Source: Symbiodinium natans
Taxonomy: Eukaryota; Sar; Dinophyceae; Suessiales; Symbiodiniaceae
Assembly: GCA_905221605.1 (NCBI GenBank)
Contig: CAJNDS010000032.1
Span: 33,501-97,500 of the forward strand
Length of the DNA stretch: 64,000 nt
Reading direction: 5' to 3'
The translations under genes were made by a program, and so were the position numbers. Positions 1 through 9,362 of the stretch are shown piece after piece (position 1 is the stretch's first letter; each line of letters opens with the position of its first letter). The notes under the pieces were generated by a model. It made no database searches and had not been told where the DNA came from. It saw only the letters and a list, made by a program, of their open reading frames with translations.

Positions 1-122
1 TGAGACACCTTGTCTTACTTAGCTACCTTTTGCAACCTTCTTGTTTTCTGAGCGAGGTTTTCTTAGTTTGTGAGCTACTTTTTATGATTTTCCGAGTTTT
101 ATGTCATGAACTTTTGCGTTTG

Positions 123-786
123 AGCCACAATCCTAAACCGAAGCTGCAGATTCAGCGTACAGCGCAAACGTGATAATTCTCCGTTTTTCGCCACTGGTGA
201 GGGGCGTTTGAGACAATTTCGTCACGTTTTGAGCTCTGAGCCGCAATCCTAAACCCAATTTGCAGGTTTCCAAAACCTCATAAAAATCGAGCGCGCCGCA
301 TAAATACGGACACACGAGCAAGCATATGGAAAACATGGGCAAAATCGCCATTTCACTTCTTGGAGCCAAGGCTTCTTACATGGAGTTTAAGCCTTTCAGA
401 GACGGCGTTTCACCTTTTGGGGTTTAGGATGCAGCGCGCAGCGCAAACGCGATAATTCTCCGTTCTTCGCAACCAGTGAGGGGCGTTTGAGACAATTTCG
501 TCACGTTTTGAGCTTTGAGCCACAATCCTAAACCCAATTTGCAGGTTTCCAAAACCTCATAAAAATCGAGCGCGCCGCATAAATACGGACACACGAGCAA
601 GCGTATGGAAAACATGGGCAAAATCGCCATTTCACTTCTTGGAGCCAAGGCTTCTTACATGGAGTTTAGGCCTTTCAGAGACGGCGTTTCACCTTAGGAT
701 GCAGCGCGCAGCGCAAACGCGATAATTCTCCGTTCTTCGCAACCAGTGAGGGGCGTTTGAGACAATTTCGTCACGTTTTGAGCTTT
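123..786. repeat. tandem repeat, about 275-bp unit, 2.3 copies
   Basis: The motif GCGCAAACG(T/C)GATAATTCTC recurs at 162, 441 and 711, giving unit lengths of 279 and 270 bp; the third copy breaks off near 786. Each unit also carries CACAATCCTAAACC and an identical CATGGGCAAAATCGCCATTT stretch. Two minus-strand open frames of about 75 codons inside the units are near-identical only because the DNA is repeated; I do not call them genes. Confidence 0.9.
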
Positions 787-1438
787 AATGATTCTATCCT
801 CCCACCACGGTTTTGCAGGACCGCCCTCCCCACATTGCAGTCTGGCGTTCAGCTAGGTCCTGCGTGGTCCTTTCAGCCCCTTTTGCCCCTGGGAAGGTGC
901 TCAGAGAAGGGTCCTGCTGCGTTCCTGGTGGGTTCTGTGGTACGATCAGTACTGCGTGTCACGGGAAGTGTCAGCGTGTTGCTTTGGCTTACTTGTTTGT
1001 TCTGCCGGCTGCCGATCAGTACAGCCGATAGTTTATCAAAGTCCCGCCCGCTCCGGGTGAACTGATGGTGCAGCGGAGCTGCTGCGGAGGAGGAGCTGTT
1101 GCACCCATGTGTGCTTCTCCAATTGGAGTCCTTGAAGCAGCGGCCTGGGGTCGAGTGACGATAGGCAGGCTGGGCCCTGCCCAGCTACTTGCTGCCAAAA
1201 GTGTGTCCGCGTGTGATGGCTGAAGTAGAGCTTATTCAGCGCAGCCCACATGAGCAGCCCCGCCCTCACTGCTCAGAGCCCCCGCTGCCCCAAGAGGCTC
1301 AGGACCGAAGAGCCGCAGCGCAGTCCTAAACCTCACCGCTCTCACCGCCGAACGTTACAAGCAACAATTCCTTTGCACTGCCAACGTGCAACCAGCAAAA
1401 TTAGTAATTCAGGCCTTGCATTTTGCAAGCCTTGAGCC
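787..1438. other. non-coding flank upstream of the Rep-like gene
   Basis: Short overlapping open frames exist on both strands, but none has recognisable protein content. The segment CGATCAGTAC occurs twice (about 943 and 1013). I looked for a geminivirus/circovirus-type origin nonanucleotide (TAGTATTAC or TAATATTAC) on a stem-loop and saw none. An origin could differ in this lineage, so its absence is weak evidence. Confidence 0.4.
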
Positions 1439-2899
1439 ATGGAGCCCAACAAGAGGCGACGGCTGTGTGGCAAGCAAGCTCCGATTGAAGGCCTCAACAC
1501 AAGGGACACCCGAAACGCATTGCAGACTTTCATCCGGGACAGGTGGGTAGCGCAACAAATGACAGCTCGGAATCTGCGTGGACATGAGCAACGGCAGCGG
1601 CTGAGGGTGGAATTCAGCAGCAAACCGGACAAAAGCGCCGTTTTGGAAGGTATGCGAGACCAGGTCCCGCAGAACTTGCGAGCAGCGGCCCGCTCCCTCC
1701 TGGCAAGCTGGACGATAGAAACACCCATCGTCCAGGAACCCGTGTTGTTGTCATATCGTGGATGCGGCACCATGTTTCGCTACAGTGGGTCTTGGTCGAA
1801 GATTGAGGATGCTTCTATCACCTTGCTTTTGACGGACCAGAAGCCATCAATTGATGAGGTCTGCCAATTGCTACGTGCAAATGCAGAGGTCCTGCGTTTG
1901 TGGTCTGACTTTCAGGACTTTGTGAAGGACTTGCAGCGTCGCTTTCACTTGGATCGCGCCACAGCTGCCTTGGAGCTCCACAGCCAAGTGAGTCTTGAGC
2001 GGAAGCAGGCGGCTGTGCACTTGCATCTGATGTGGGACAGCAGAAAAAGTGTGTCCATGGGCAAAGGTGATGTCGTCTTTCGTGGGGCGCCGCCCCACAT
2101 GTCTGTGGACTGTGCGCAGGCTCGCGGGAGATCCTGTCGCAAGGCCTGGGATCAGGGACACTACTATCTGCAATGCCCCAAGATCGGTGCAATTTACATG
2201 ACAACCACGGCCGCGTGCTACACATGCTTTGGGGTGTCGCCCGAATGGGTGACTTCTCTGTGGCAAAGCTGCAAGATCACCAAAGAGACGGCCGAGAAAG
2301 AATATGTGAAGTGCAAAAAACACGTCCGGGCGTACCTGGAGAATGTGAAATTTCACACCCAGTGTGTTCGTGCCGATGCTGTGGCTGAACGACAGGCAGC
2401 TGCCTTGCGTGACTTGCAGCCCTTGATGAGAGACCCCATTCGAGTACAGCAGGTGGAGTCCGATTTTCTGCCACAATTCAGACGGCCAATGTTTCGGCGC
2501 AAGTTTCTTGTCTTGACAGGCCCTACAAGATTGGGAAAGACTATTTATGGCCGTGGCTTGTTTGGGCATGATGCCACTCTGGAGCTCAACTGCTCCGGCG
2601 TCCTTCATCCGGACTTGCGTGAGTACGACCCACTTCGCCACAAAGCAATCCTTTTCGACGAGGCCTGCTGCCAGATGGTTTTGGCCCACAGAAAGCTTTT
2701 CCAGGGCCCTGTCGAGGAAGTCACTTTGGCCCATAGCTCCACGAACATGTACAGCTACTCGGTCTTCGTGTATGGTGTGGCCATGATTACCTCTAACTCC
2801 TGGCGCACAGAGCTGCAAGATTGCAGTCCGGAAGACCAGGAATGGCTTCGTGGAAATTCGATATGCATCGATTGCGATGTGCCTCTGTACAAGCCGTGA
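1439..2899 (+). CDS. Rep-like protein: HUH-type motif plus SF3 helicase
   Basis: Intact intronless 486-residue frame, ATG to TGA. The C-terminal third has the three superfamily-3 helicase motifs in order: Walker A GPTRLGKT (361-368), Walker B AILFDEA (403-409) and a motif C-like MITSNSW ending in the sensor Asn (449-455). Upstream, VHLHLMW (193-199) resembles the metal-binding H-U-H motif II of rolling-circle initiators, and GHYYLQCPK (240-248) lies at the right distance to hold the catalytic Tyr (motif III), though the usual YxxK spacing is not exact. This order (endonuclease, then SF3 helicase) is that of Rep of CRESS-DNA viruses and related algal plasmids. In an episome such a protein nicks the origin and unwinds DNA; here it sits in chromosomal-looking DNA without a capsid gene. 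The absence of stop codons over 1.46 kb suggests recent capture or selection. A domesticated or transposon-borne helicase is the alternative. Confidence 0.72.
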   Translation: MEPNKRRRLCGKQAPIEGLNTRDTRNALQTFIRDRWVAQQMTARNLRGHEQRQRLRVEFSSKPDKSAVLEGMRDQVPQNLRAAARSLLASWTIETPIVQEPVLLSYRGCGTMFRYSGSWSKIEDASITLLLTDQKPSIDEVCQLLRANAEVLRLWSDFQDFVKDLQRRFHLDRATAALELHSQVSLERKQAAVHLHLMWDSRKSVSMGKGDVVFRGAPPHMSVDCAQARGRSCRKAWDQGHYYLQCPKIGAIYMTTTAACYTCFGVSPEWVTSLWQSCKITKETAEKEYVKCKKHVRAYLENVKFHTQCVRADAVAERQAAALRDLQPLMRDPIRVQQVESDFLPQFRRPMFRRKFLVLTGPTRLGKTIYGRGLFGHDATLELNCSGVLHPDLREYDPLRHKAILFDEACCQMVLAHRKLFQGPVEEVTLAHSSTNMYSYSVFVYGVAMITSNSWRTELQDCSPEDQEWLRGNSICIDCDVPLYKP

Positions 2900-3010
2900 G
2901 CGTGCAAAAAGTCGCTTTTGCCCGACCGCAGGACGGGACCCCTGCCCTGAAAGCCTCAAGATCATGTCTTCTGTTTTCAGTTTGGGTGGCCCCGTTCTGC
3001 GACCAAGCGT

Positions 3011-3835
3011 GTTTCGGGTCAGGCTGCCCTCAGAAGCTGCAACTCACACCTTCTGCTTACCTGCAGAAGACTTCCTGAAAGTGTCTGGTCTGTATCGGCG
3101 CAGAAGGAACACCAAAGTGGCCAGTCTGTGTCAGCACTGGAGGAAAGCCCCCAGTAAGGCTGTGCTGCAACCTCAGATTTTTCGTGGGAAGCAAAGACCG
3201 CGGGGAGGCCACGCTGCAACCAAGATTTTTTGGGGGAGGCTGAGAAGCTGCCCCTAAGGCTTCTGCCTATGTGCAGAAGCCTTGCTGAAAGTATCCGGTC
3301 TGTGTCGGCACGGAATGAACACCAAAGTAGCCGGTCGGTGCAAATGAACCTGGCAGGCGTAGTCGGTCTATATCGACCCCTGGATTTTGCCTGAAAGCCG
3401 CAAAAGTACGCGGTTGTGTTTGGTGAGCAAGGAAAAACTCCGAGGAGGGGGCTGGACGCGTGCCCGCGCGCGGGGGACCGCGCTGCCGTTATTCTTTTGG
3501 GTGAGGCTGCAGCCTCAGAATTTTGGGTCTGGTGGGAAGCAGAGATTTCGGCTGCTGTGTTATTCCATGGAGAGTGTTTCACCCGTCACTACGAGCGAAT
3601 CGGCTTGGAGACAGACTCACTGTGCTGCTGATGCGGTAAACGAGCTAGCTTCAAAAAAAAAAAAGGGAAGCAAAGATTCCGGGGAGGCTGTGCTGCAGCC
3701 TCAGAATTGTCGGTCAGGTGGGAAGCAAAGATGCCGAAGAGGGCGTGCTGCAGCCAAGGATTTGTTGTTCTCTGTTTCTGCCTATCCGCAGAAGCTTGAC
3801 TGAAGGAAACCTGTCTGTGTCGGCGCAAAAGGAGT
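3011..3835. repeat. degenerate short repeats downstream of the Rep-like gene
   Basis: Two motifs alternate in diverged form. One is GCTGTGCTGCA(A/G)CCTCAGA followed by a TGGGAAGCAAAGA-type end (near 3161, 3506, 3689, 3743). The other is CTGCAGAAG...CTGAAAG...GGTCTGT(A/G)TCGGC (near 3060, 3280, 3790). The resulting open frames (for example minus 3019-3582) are Ser/Ala-rich and repetitive, so I leave them out. The array starts about 110 bp after the Rep-like stop codon and could be part of the same inserted unit. Confidence 0.6.
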
Positions 3836-4382
3836 CGTGGGAACTGCTAGCTGGAGGCTCAAAAATGTGTACATGTCGGTCTACATTCGGACTTGGGCAA
3901 TCTTGCCAATGCAATCTTGCTCGACTCGAAGGTCCTGAAAGTAGATGCCCGAAACTGGCAGAAAACCCGAGGCCCTATGTGGTGACCTCCACAGTATCTT
4001 GCATGCTGAGCAAAGTACCAGCATCCAAAGGAAGGAACAAGCAAGCATTGCTGTAAAAACCCAGCAACAAAGTCTCACACCAAGAACTCCAGGCTTTTCC
4101 ATGGAAAGCTGTGCTGCCTTTGGCTAACTTTAGCTACGGACTTCAGATTCTTTCTTCTTTGCAGAGTTAACGTTCCAGGTCTTTCTGCTGTGCAGCAAAC
4201 CACAGCCTGCAGTCTAATACAACTGCTTCTCTGCTAAGAGCCTTCTTGCCAGACTTCAGACTACGTGCTAAATGTTAGGACAGCTACAGAAGTAACCTTC
4301 TTTTTTCTCGTCCAAGACAGCTTTTCAAGAAGCTTCCAAACATACTGTTTGTGCAGTGTATCTCTTCCAAGAAACCTTGCAG
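3836..4382. other. no gene recognised
   Basis: Mixed-composition DNA with short open frames on both strands and no protein similarity, tandem repeat or stem-loop that I could support. Confidence 0.4.
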
Positions 4383-4575
4383 CGTTGCAGTCCAAGTTCA
4401 GCCGGTGCGTGGTTTGTGGTCTGCAAAGCCCGGAGTGGGCTTCATACTGGGGAATGCCCTTTGTACCGCTAAACGGTCAACCGTCCAGCTTTAACAAGGG
4501 GCCAAAGAGCGTCGCAAGAAGCTTTCCAAGTAGCTGTCTGCAAGAAGGGCTTTTGCAATGCACGTTACCCGGATT
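4383..4575 (+). repeat. dispersed repeat family R, copy A (5' part)
   Basis: Aligns with 9366-9560: both have GTTG(C/T)AGTCCAAG, then CAGCCGGTGCGT, GGAGTGGGCTT, AAACGGTCAACCGTCC, a GGGGCC(C)AAA stretch and GAAGGGCTT(C/T)TGCAA. This copy is diverged and lacks the later part of the element. Confidence 0.65.
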
Positions 4576-4789
4576 AAACACTTTTGGTCTGACGCAGTTC
4601 CCAGCCAACATCTTTTGTTCTGCCAAGAATTTGATTTTCTGTTCTAAACAGATTTTCCAAAAGTACCAAAATCAAACAGAACCAAAACTTGAAAGACACG
4701 CAAAATTCAGAGATTTCAATCAAGCTCCAAGCTTTGAGAACAAAGTCTCGAATCATGTTTCAAGTTGGACTTTGGGAAAGCTTGGAGGT

Positions 4790-5090
4790 GTTGAAATGAG
4801 TTTTAGAGTTTTGAAGTTAGAGTTTTTGGTTGAAGTGGTGAGTTTTGGAGTTAAGCTTTTGGGGTTTGGAGTTATTTTTGGGCTTTTTTGGAGTTGGAGT
4901 TTTGGGATTAGAGGTTTGGGTTAGTTTCAGGGTTTGGAGTTTTGGATTGGAGTTTTGGATTGGAGAGGTTGGTTAAAGTTATTTTTAGTTAGATTTTCAA
5001 GTTTTGGGGGTTAATTTCGGGGTTTGAGTCAGAGTTTTGGGTCTTTGGAGTCAAAGTTTTGGGGTTAGAGCGAGCTGCGGTGATGCCAAA
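4790..5090. repeat. G/T-rich degenerate GAGTTTTGG repeat
   Basis: Irregular repetition of GAGTTTTGG, GGTTTGGAGTT and related words. It grades downstream into AAGGGCCTCTAAGGGCAG-type repeats (about 5280-5460) and then the telomere-like array. No coding content. Confidence 0.6.
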
Positions 5091-5275
5091 TTGAAAAACT
5101 GGTTTTTGGGGACTTTTTGGAAAGTTTTGCACAGAGAAGCAGTGGAGTTTGGAGAAGCCGTGCTTCTCAAGATTTTTTGCATAGAAAAGCAACGGGGGGT
5201 TTTGTAATTTTTAGCACAGAGAAGCAGCTTTCGAAGCTTCGAGAAGAAGTTTCGAAAAACTGTGCTTCTATTAGG

Positions 5276-5606
5276 TAAAGGGCCTCTAAGTGGGCTAAGG
5301 GTAGTAGGGCAAGAGTTTTTGGGCTAAGGGCTGTGAAGGGCAGTTCTAAGGTTCTCTGGGCTAAGGGCAGTGAAGGGCAGTGAAAGGCCTCTAAGGGCCT
5401 CTAAGGGTCTCTGGGCTAAGAGTGAAGGGCAGTAAGGCTTCTAAGGGTCTCTGGGCTGGTTCAAGGTTTCGGTTAAGGGTTTTGGGTTAAGGGTTTTGGA
5501 AGGTTTCGGTTGAGAGTTTTGGGTTAAGGGTTTTGGGTTAAGGGTTTTTGGATTAAGGGTTTTGGGTTTAGCGTTTGGGGTTTAGGGTTTAGGGCTTAGG
5601 GTTGAA
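5276..5606 (+). repeat. degenerate telomere-like (TTTAGGG-related) array
   Basis: Begins with CTAAGGG(C/T)CTCT repeats and becomes GGTTAAGGGTTTTGGGTTAAGG, ending with GGGTTTAGGGTTTAGGGCTTAGGG near 5575-5605. TTTAGGG is the telomere repeat reported for dinoflagellates and plants. The degeneracy and internal position point to an interstitial relic rather than a live telomere. Confidence 0.65.
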
Positions 5607-5721
5607 GGCAAGCCCAGTGCAGGCCCGGCAAACGCTCACCGCAGGCAAGCCTCTCGCAGAGGCAGGAGCTGCGGCCATTCACCTGTGCAGGCAAGCGCCG
5701 CCACCACCAGAACCGCGCGTT

Positions 5722-6093
5722 ATTCCTGCAATGCCCGGCAATGTTGCAGCAAGGTCCGTGCAAACATCTTGGATGCTACAGCGCCATTAATGCTTTGCGG
5801 TAATGTGCCCGATTGGCGTCCAAAATGCGCGGTTTCCGGCTTCGTTTTTGGAGTTGTTTTCTGGGCATTTCTTCATGCCAGCAGCAGCCAGGGCACAGAA
5901 TTTTGCGGCCCGCGCCGTGGGCGCAGTTTCGGAACTCCACCAGAATTTTCGTTATTGGGGTCGTGCTTTTGGCTCCACGTATTTGTTTATTTGGCGGGCT
6001 GCTTTGTCTTCCCGCCCCGGCGACCAGTTTTCGTCCCATTTTGGTGGTCGGGTTTCCGGCCCGCTCGGCGGGCCCAAAAAGCTGATCCAGGCA
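5722..6093 (+). repeat. dispersed repeat family R, copy B (3' part)
   Basis: From TGCCCGGCAATGTTGCAGCA to CCAAAAAGCTGATCCAGGCA. It contains ATCTTGGATGCTACAGCGCC, CAAAATGCGCGGTTTCCGGC and the distal block CAGAATTTTGCGGCCCGCGC. The same blocks recur in copies C and D. Overlapping open frames on both strands are repeat-derived. Confidence 0.85.
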
Positions 6094-6132
6094 CAGTATC
6101 GCAAGGATGCCATCAGGCAAGTAGCATGATCG

Positions 6133-6281
6133 AATTGTCTGCAAGAAGGGCTTCTGCAACGCCCGGCAATGTCACAGCAAGGTCCGTGCAAACATCTTGG
6201 ATGCTACAGCGCCATTAATGCTTTGCGGTAATGTGCCCGATTGGCGTCCAAAATGCGCGGTTTCCGGCTTCGTTTTTGGAG
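6133..6281 (+). repeat. dispersed repeat family R, copy C, left half
   Basis: Runs from CTGCAAGAAGGGCTTCTGCA to CGTTTTTGGAG, where it stops abruptly at mitochondrial-type sequence. The missing continuation is found 2.26 kb downstream, at 8544. Confidence 0.85.
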
Positions 6282-6728
6282 GAAATGGAAATAGAAAATG
6301 AAAGACAAAGAACCTCTTTAATGTTGGATTGTAAATATAATGTCCTCCACAAAGCCATTCTATTAAAGATGGAAATGGAGATAATGGGTTCCCATTAAGA
6401 AGAAGTAAATAATAATTCCAGAAAACCAAGTATTTGGATTATAAAAATATGAAGCATAAGATATAGCTCTTCCAAGATGAAGAAATATAAAAAGAAAGAC
6501 AAATGATACACCATTAGAATGAAGATAACGTAAACACCATCCATAATATATTTCTCTAATTAAAAAGAAAAGAGAAAAATATGCTGAATTAATATCTGAT
6601 GTATAATGTAAACCTAAGAAGATTCCTGTAATAATTTGTAATAAAATAGTAATTCCTAATAAAAAACCAATATTCCAAAAATAATTTATGATCAAAGGAC
6701 AAGGATATGATTGTAAATGAGATTTCAT
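6282..6728 (-). pseudogene. cob: cytochrome b fragment, internally deleted and truncated
   Basis: Cytochrome b is the core membrane subunit of respiratory complex III. The minus strand reads from a probable start, MKSHLQSYP (6728), through LHYTSDINSAYFS, a haem-ligand-region stretch containing YLHSNG, and NTWFSGIIIYFFLMGT (ends at 6387). The frame then shifts: NPLSPFPSLIEWLCGGHYIY, followed by NPTLKRFFVFHFLFPF, continues in another frame from 6390 to the insertion edge at 6282. The roughly 20 residues normally joining these parts (the Qo-site region with the conserved G-x-V-L-P-W-G stretch) are absent, as is everything C-terminal. It cannot encode a working protein. Deletion after transfer to the nucleus and a pre-existing mitochondrial gene chimera are both possible; the latter are common in dinoflagellates. 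Confidence 0.88.
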
Positions 6729-6917
6729 TAGTAATACAAAATATGCTGCATTCACTTTGTTTTGCGTTTCATGCGTACGGACACCAAGAACGGGCGAATG
6801 AGGCTCATGGTGGTTCCTTTCCTAGTGCTTTTAGTTCCTTTTCCAGTATCTTGACACCCTAACCTCTGTCTCTAGGAGTTAATCTGTTGAGTCGTGAAGG
6901 TAACAGCCAGGATGGGA

Positions 6918-6981
6918 GAATGAGGGTGAAAAGGGCCAAATAATAAGTCCTTTAAAGGGGCCCTTTTCATCTCCCTCATTC
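6918..6981. repeat. inverted repeat/hairpin in mitochondrial insert
   Basis: GAATGAGGGTGAAAAGGGCC (6918-6937) pairs with GGCCCTTTTCA plus CCCTCATTC (6959-6981), with a three-base bulge and a loop of about 21 bases. Stable inverted repeats of this kind are characteristic of dinoflagellate mitochondrial intergenic DNA. Confidence 0.8.
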
Positions 6982-7351
6982 GTGCCCCCTTTTTAATACT
7001 ATTATTGCGTCCGTGCTTTCATTACGACGCAATTATATTATTACAAAGGGGATTCGTTCGTACACTCACTCCTTATTATTATTAGTACGAAGAGAACAGT
7101 ATTAATGAAGTTATAAGTGAGCTTGCGAGTGCATGAACTTTATTAATACGTGAACGAAGTGGGGCGCTTTCTTCTCTTTCTTATTTTGTAGCGCCCGTAC
7201 AATTACTAATAAAATTACAGTTTTTTCTTTTCTTCGTTCACTGCGGTGCGTGCGTCGTTCACAAGTTCACTTCTTACCACCTTCATTCACTAGTTGTAAT
7301 ATTATTAAAGGTGGTAAAGGGGCTAATTTAGTATATTAAGTGAAGATATGA

Positions 7352-7395
7352 ACGGCCCGTATTTTATCTATTTTATGCCCTTTTCCTCGGGCCGT
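7352..7395. repeat. inverted repeat/hairpin in mitochondrial insert
   Basis: ACGGCCCG (7352-7359) and CGGGCCGT (7388-7395) form a perfect 8-bp GC stem around an AT-rich loop, within DNA that is otherwise mostly A and T. Confidence 0.7.
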
Positions 7396-8116
7396 CTTAA
7401 TAATATTCTTTATGCAAAAGACTTCATTCATTAGGTTTACAAAGGGTTTTAACGGGGCTTTTATCTAATTTATTTAATGTGAAGATAATAAGCTAATAAG
7501 GAACGAAATACACGAACGCATGAAATATTATATTGTAATGAGTGCGTGAGGAAAGCCTTCACTGCCCCCTTCATTCAATTCCTGCAGCATTTTAATATAA
7601 AATACCAGGAATTCTATTGCACATGCACCCTTTATTTGGATTATTAAGTTCATACGCTCTTCAATCACTATTTGTAAGGGTGTACGAAAAGACCCTTGAA
7701 AGTCAATGAATGATTGTGCACATGAACGATATTATGTTGGCAAAGCCCCTATTTTAATGGTGTATTCGTTCACCTATAGAAACCGTATTATTAGCTGGTT
7801 TTGTGGACGCGAGGAATTCACGGACGCCAATTATATTTTATTGTCGCGCAGCATTTCATTCTCAAATTTCTACATTAAATGCACTTTTCTTCATTTTAAT
7901 TGCATTTCATGCGCTTTCTTGTAATTCTATTCATAACGGCTTTCTTGTAAATTTAATAATGAATTTCTGTAATTTAGAAAGTTGTATTCATTGCGCTCAT
8001 TTGTTATTCATTCGCTAGAACTTATTAGAAGCGAGTAAAATGAATGAAAAAAGCTGTAGAAAAGAGGATTTCATTAATAAATTTCCTAATCCTTTTTCTC
8101 TCTTCTTTCTATTAAT

Positions 8117-8156
8117 ATTAAAGGGCCTTATTATAATATTCACTGGCCCTTTTAAT
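8117..8156. repeat. inverted repeat/hairpin in mitochondrial insert
   Basis: ATTAAAGGGCC (8117-8127) pairs with GGCCCTTTTAAT (8145-8156), with one bulged base. It shares the GGGCC core with the hairpins at 6918 and 7352. Confidence 0.7.
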
Positions 8157-8543
8157 CTTATTTTCGTTTCTTTGCTTGGTTTTCGTGCGTCTTTCATTCA
8201 CTACGTTCTTTCACTCCTTATAAAACTAAGCGAATAAATGCATGAACTTGTGAAGAGAACGTAACCACTAATCTTGTCTGGTTCTAAGAGCTTATGATTC
8301 ACACTCTGAGACTCATTATTAGGGCCTTTGACTCGCGAATCTCTGATCTTGGCGGTCTCACTTCGTTCTCACCTTATTATTGAATTCATGCGCTCTCTTG
8401 TTTCACGCGTTCACTTATAATTCAATAATAATGTGTTCTCTTCGTAGTACATTCAATCACTTATTCTACAGGAAAGCTTGGGATCTTCCTCACAGCGGTA
8501 ACACTCATAATGGGGCTTCAAGTTTAGGAAAGAAGCACACGGT

Positions 8544-8786
8544 CTGTTTTCTGGGCAGCTTTCTTCATGCCAGCAGCCAGGGCACAGAATTTTGCGGCCC
8601 GCGCCGTGGGCGCAGTTTTGGAACTGCAGAATTTTCGTTTTTGGGGTCGTGCTTTTGGCTCCAAGTATTTGTTTCTTTGGCGGGCTGCTTTGTCTCCACC
8701 CCGGCGACCAGTTTTCGTCCCATTTTGGTCGTCGGGTTTCCGGCCCGCTCGGCGGCCCAAAAAGCTGATCCAGGCACATTCAGGGC
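8544..8786 (+). repeat. dispersed repeat family R, copy C, right half
   Basis: Resumes with CTGTTTTCTGGGCAGCTTTC and continues through CAGAATTTTGCGGCCCGCGC, CCCATTTTGGTCGTCGGGTT and CCAAAAAGCTGATCCAGGCA, matching copy B almost base for base. Confidence 0.88.
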
Positions 8787-8959
8787 CCATCACGCTGAAG
8801 CTCACTCTGCGACCGGAATCCGGCTTGCAAACCTGGCCCCGGAAATCGTGCTTTTAAGCAACCTAAACCAGCTTAAGAGATGAGTTAGCTGTTCGGCAGC
8901 GCGGACACTTGGCACGTCACTCATAGCGTTTTTCTTCTCAAAAGCGCTAAGCTTCTATG

Positions 8960-9300
8960 AAACCACGTGGCGCCCGCGTTCTTCTGCACGAGAGCACACT
9001 GGGTTTCGGTGGGACCCGCGTTCTTCTGCGTGGGAATGCACTAAAATTCGGCGGGGCCCGCGTTCTTGTTCTTCTGCGTGGGACCGTACCTGGTAAAACC
9101 CGTCTTCTGCGTGGGACCGTGCCGGCTTTCGGCGGACCCGCGTTCTTCTGCGTGGGACCGAACTGGGTTTCGGGGAGGCCCGCGTTCTTCTGCGTGGGAC
9201 CGTGCCTGGTTTCGGTGGGGGACCGCGCTGGGTTTCGGTGGGACCCGCTAAATCGCTCCATTCTTCTGCGTGGGACCGTGGGACCGTACACCCCGTTTGG
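8960..9300 (+). repeat. tandem array with TTCTTCTGCGTGGGACCG core
   Basis: About seven diverged units of roughly 45-50 bp. Each has CCCGCGTTCTTCTGCGTGGG(A) followed by a variable ACTGGGTTTCGG(T/C)GGG stretch. Open frames on both strands follow from the repeat (Arg/Pro-rich one way, Gly/Val-rich the other) and are not called as genes. Confidence 0.85.
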
Positions 9301-9362
9301 GTTATACAAGGCTAATTAAGGGAAGGGGAGGGCCCCGCTGGACCACTTTTTCGTGTAGTTGT

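Larger units (their letters stand above)
6282..8543. other. mitochondrial DNA insertion (NUMT) splitting repeat copy C
   Basis: About 2.26 kb of strongly AT-rich DNA bounded exactly by the two halves of one repeat copy. Removing it rejoins ...TTTTGGAG and CTGTTTTCTGGG..., the uninterrupted sequence seen in copy D at 9651-9670. It contains a rearranged cob fragment and several GGGCC-cored hairpins, both typical of fragmented dinoflagellate mitochondrial genomes. Scattered GC-richer words (for example 6763-6917 and 8260-8470) may be mitochondrial rRNA fragments, but I cannot place them with confidence. No target-site duplication is visible, which fits end-joining capture of an organelle fragment rather than transposition. 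An assembly chimera cannot be excluded from sequence alone. Confidence 0.85.

Noticed and set aside
787..1438. Search for a CRESS-type origin near the Rep-like gene
   Set aside because: No conserved nonanucleotide on a stem-loop was seen, so no origin is annotated.
1871..2965. 364-codon minus-strand open frame opposite the Rep-like gene
   Set aside because: It is the antisense shadow of a well-supported plus-strand gene and has no recognisable protein content.
5685..6218. 177-codon plus frame and overlapping frames in the 5.7-6.2 kb repeat
   Set aside because: The same DNA recurs in other copies with frame-disrupting differences; no protein family match.
8960..9300. Regularly spaced repeats considered as a CRISPR array
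   Set aside because: Units are diverged, spacers are themselves related to one another, there are no cas genes, and the DNA is eukaryotic nuclear.
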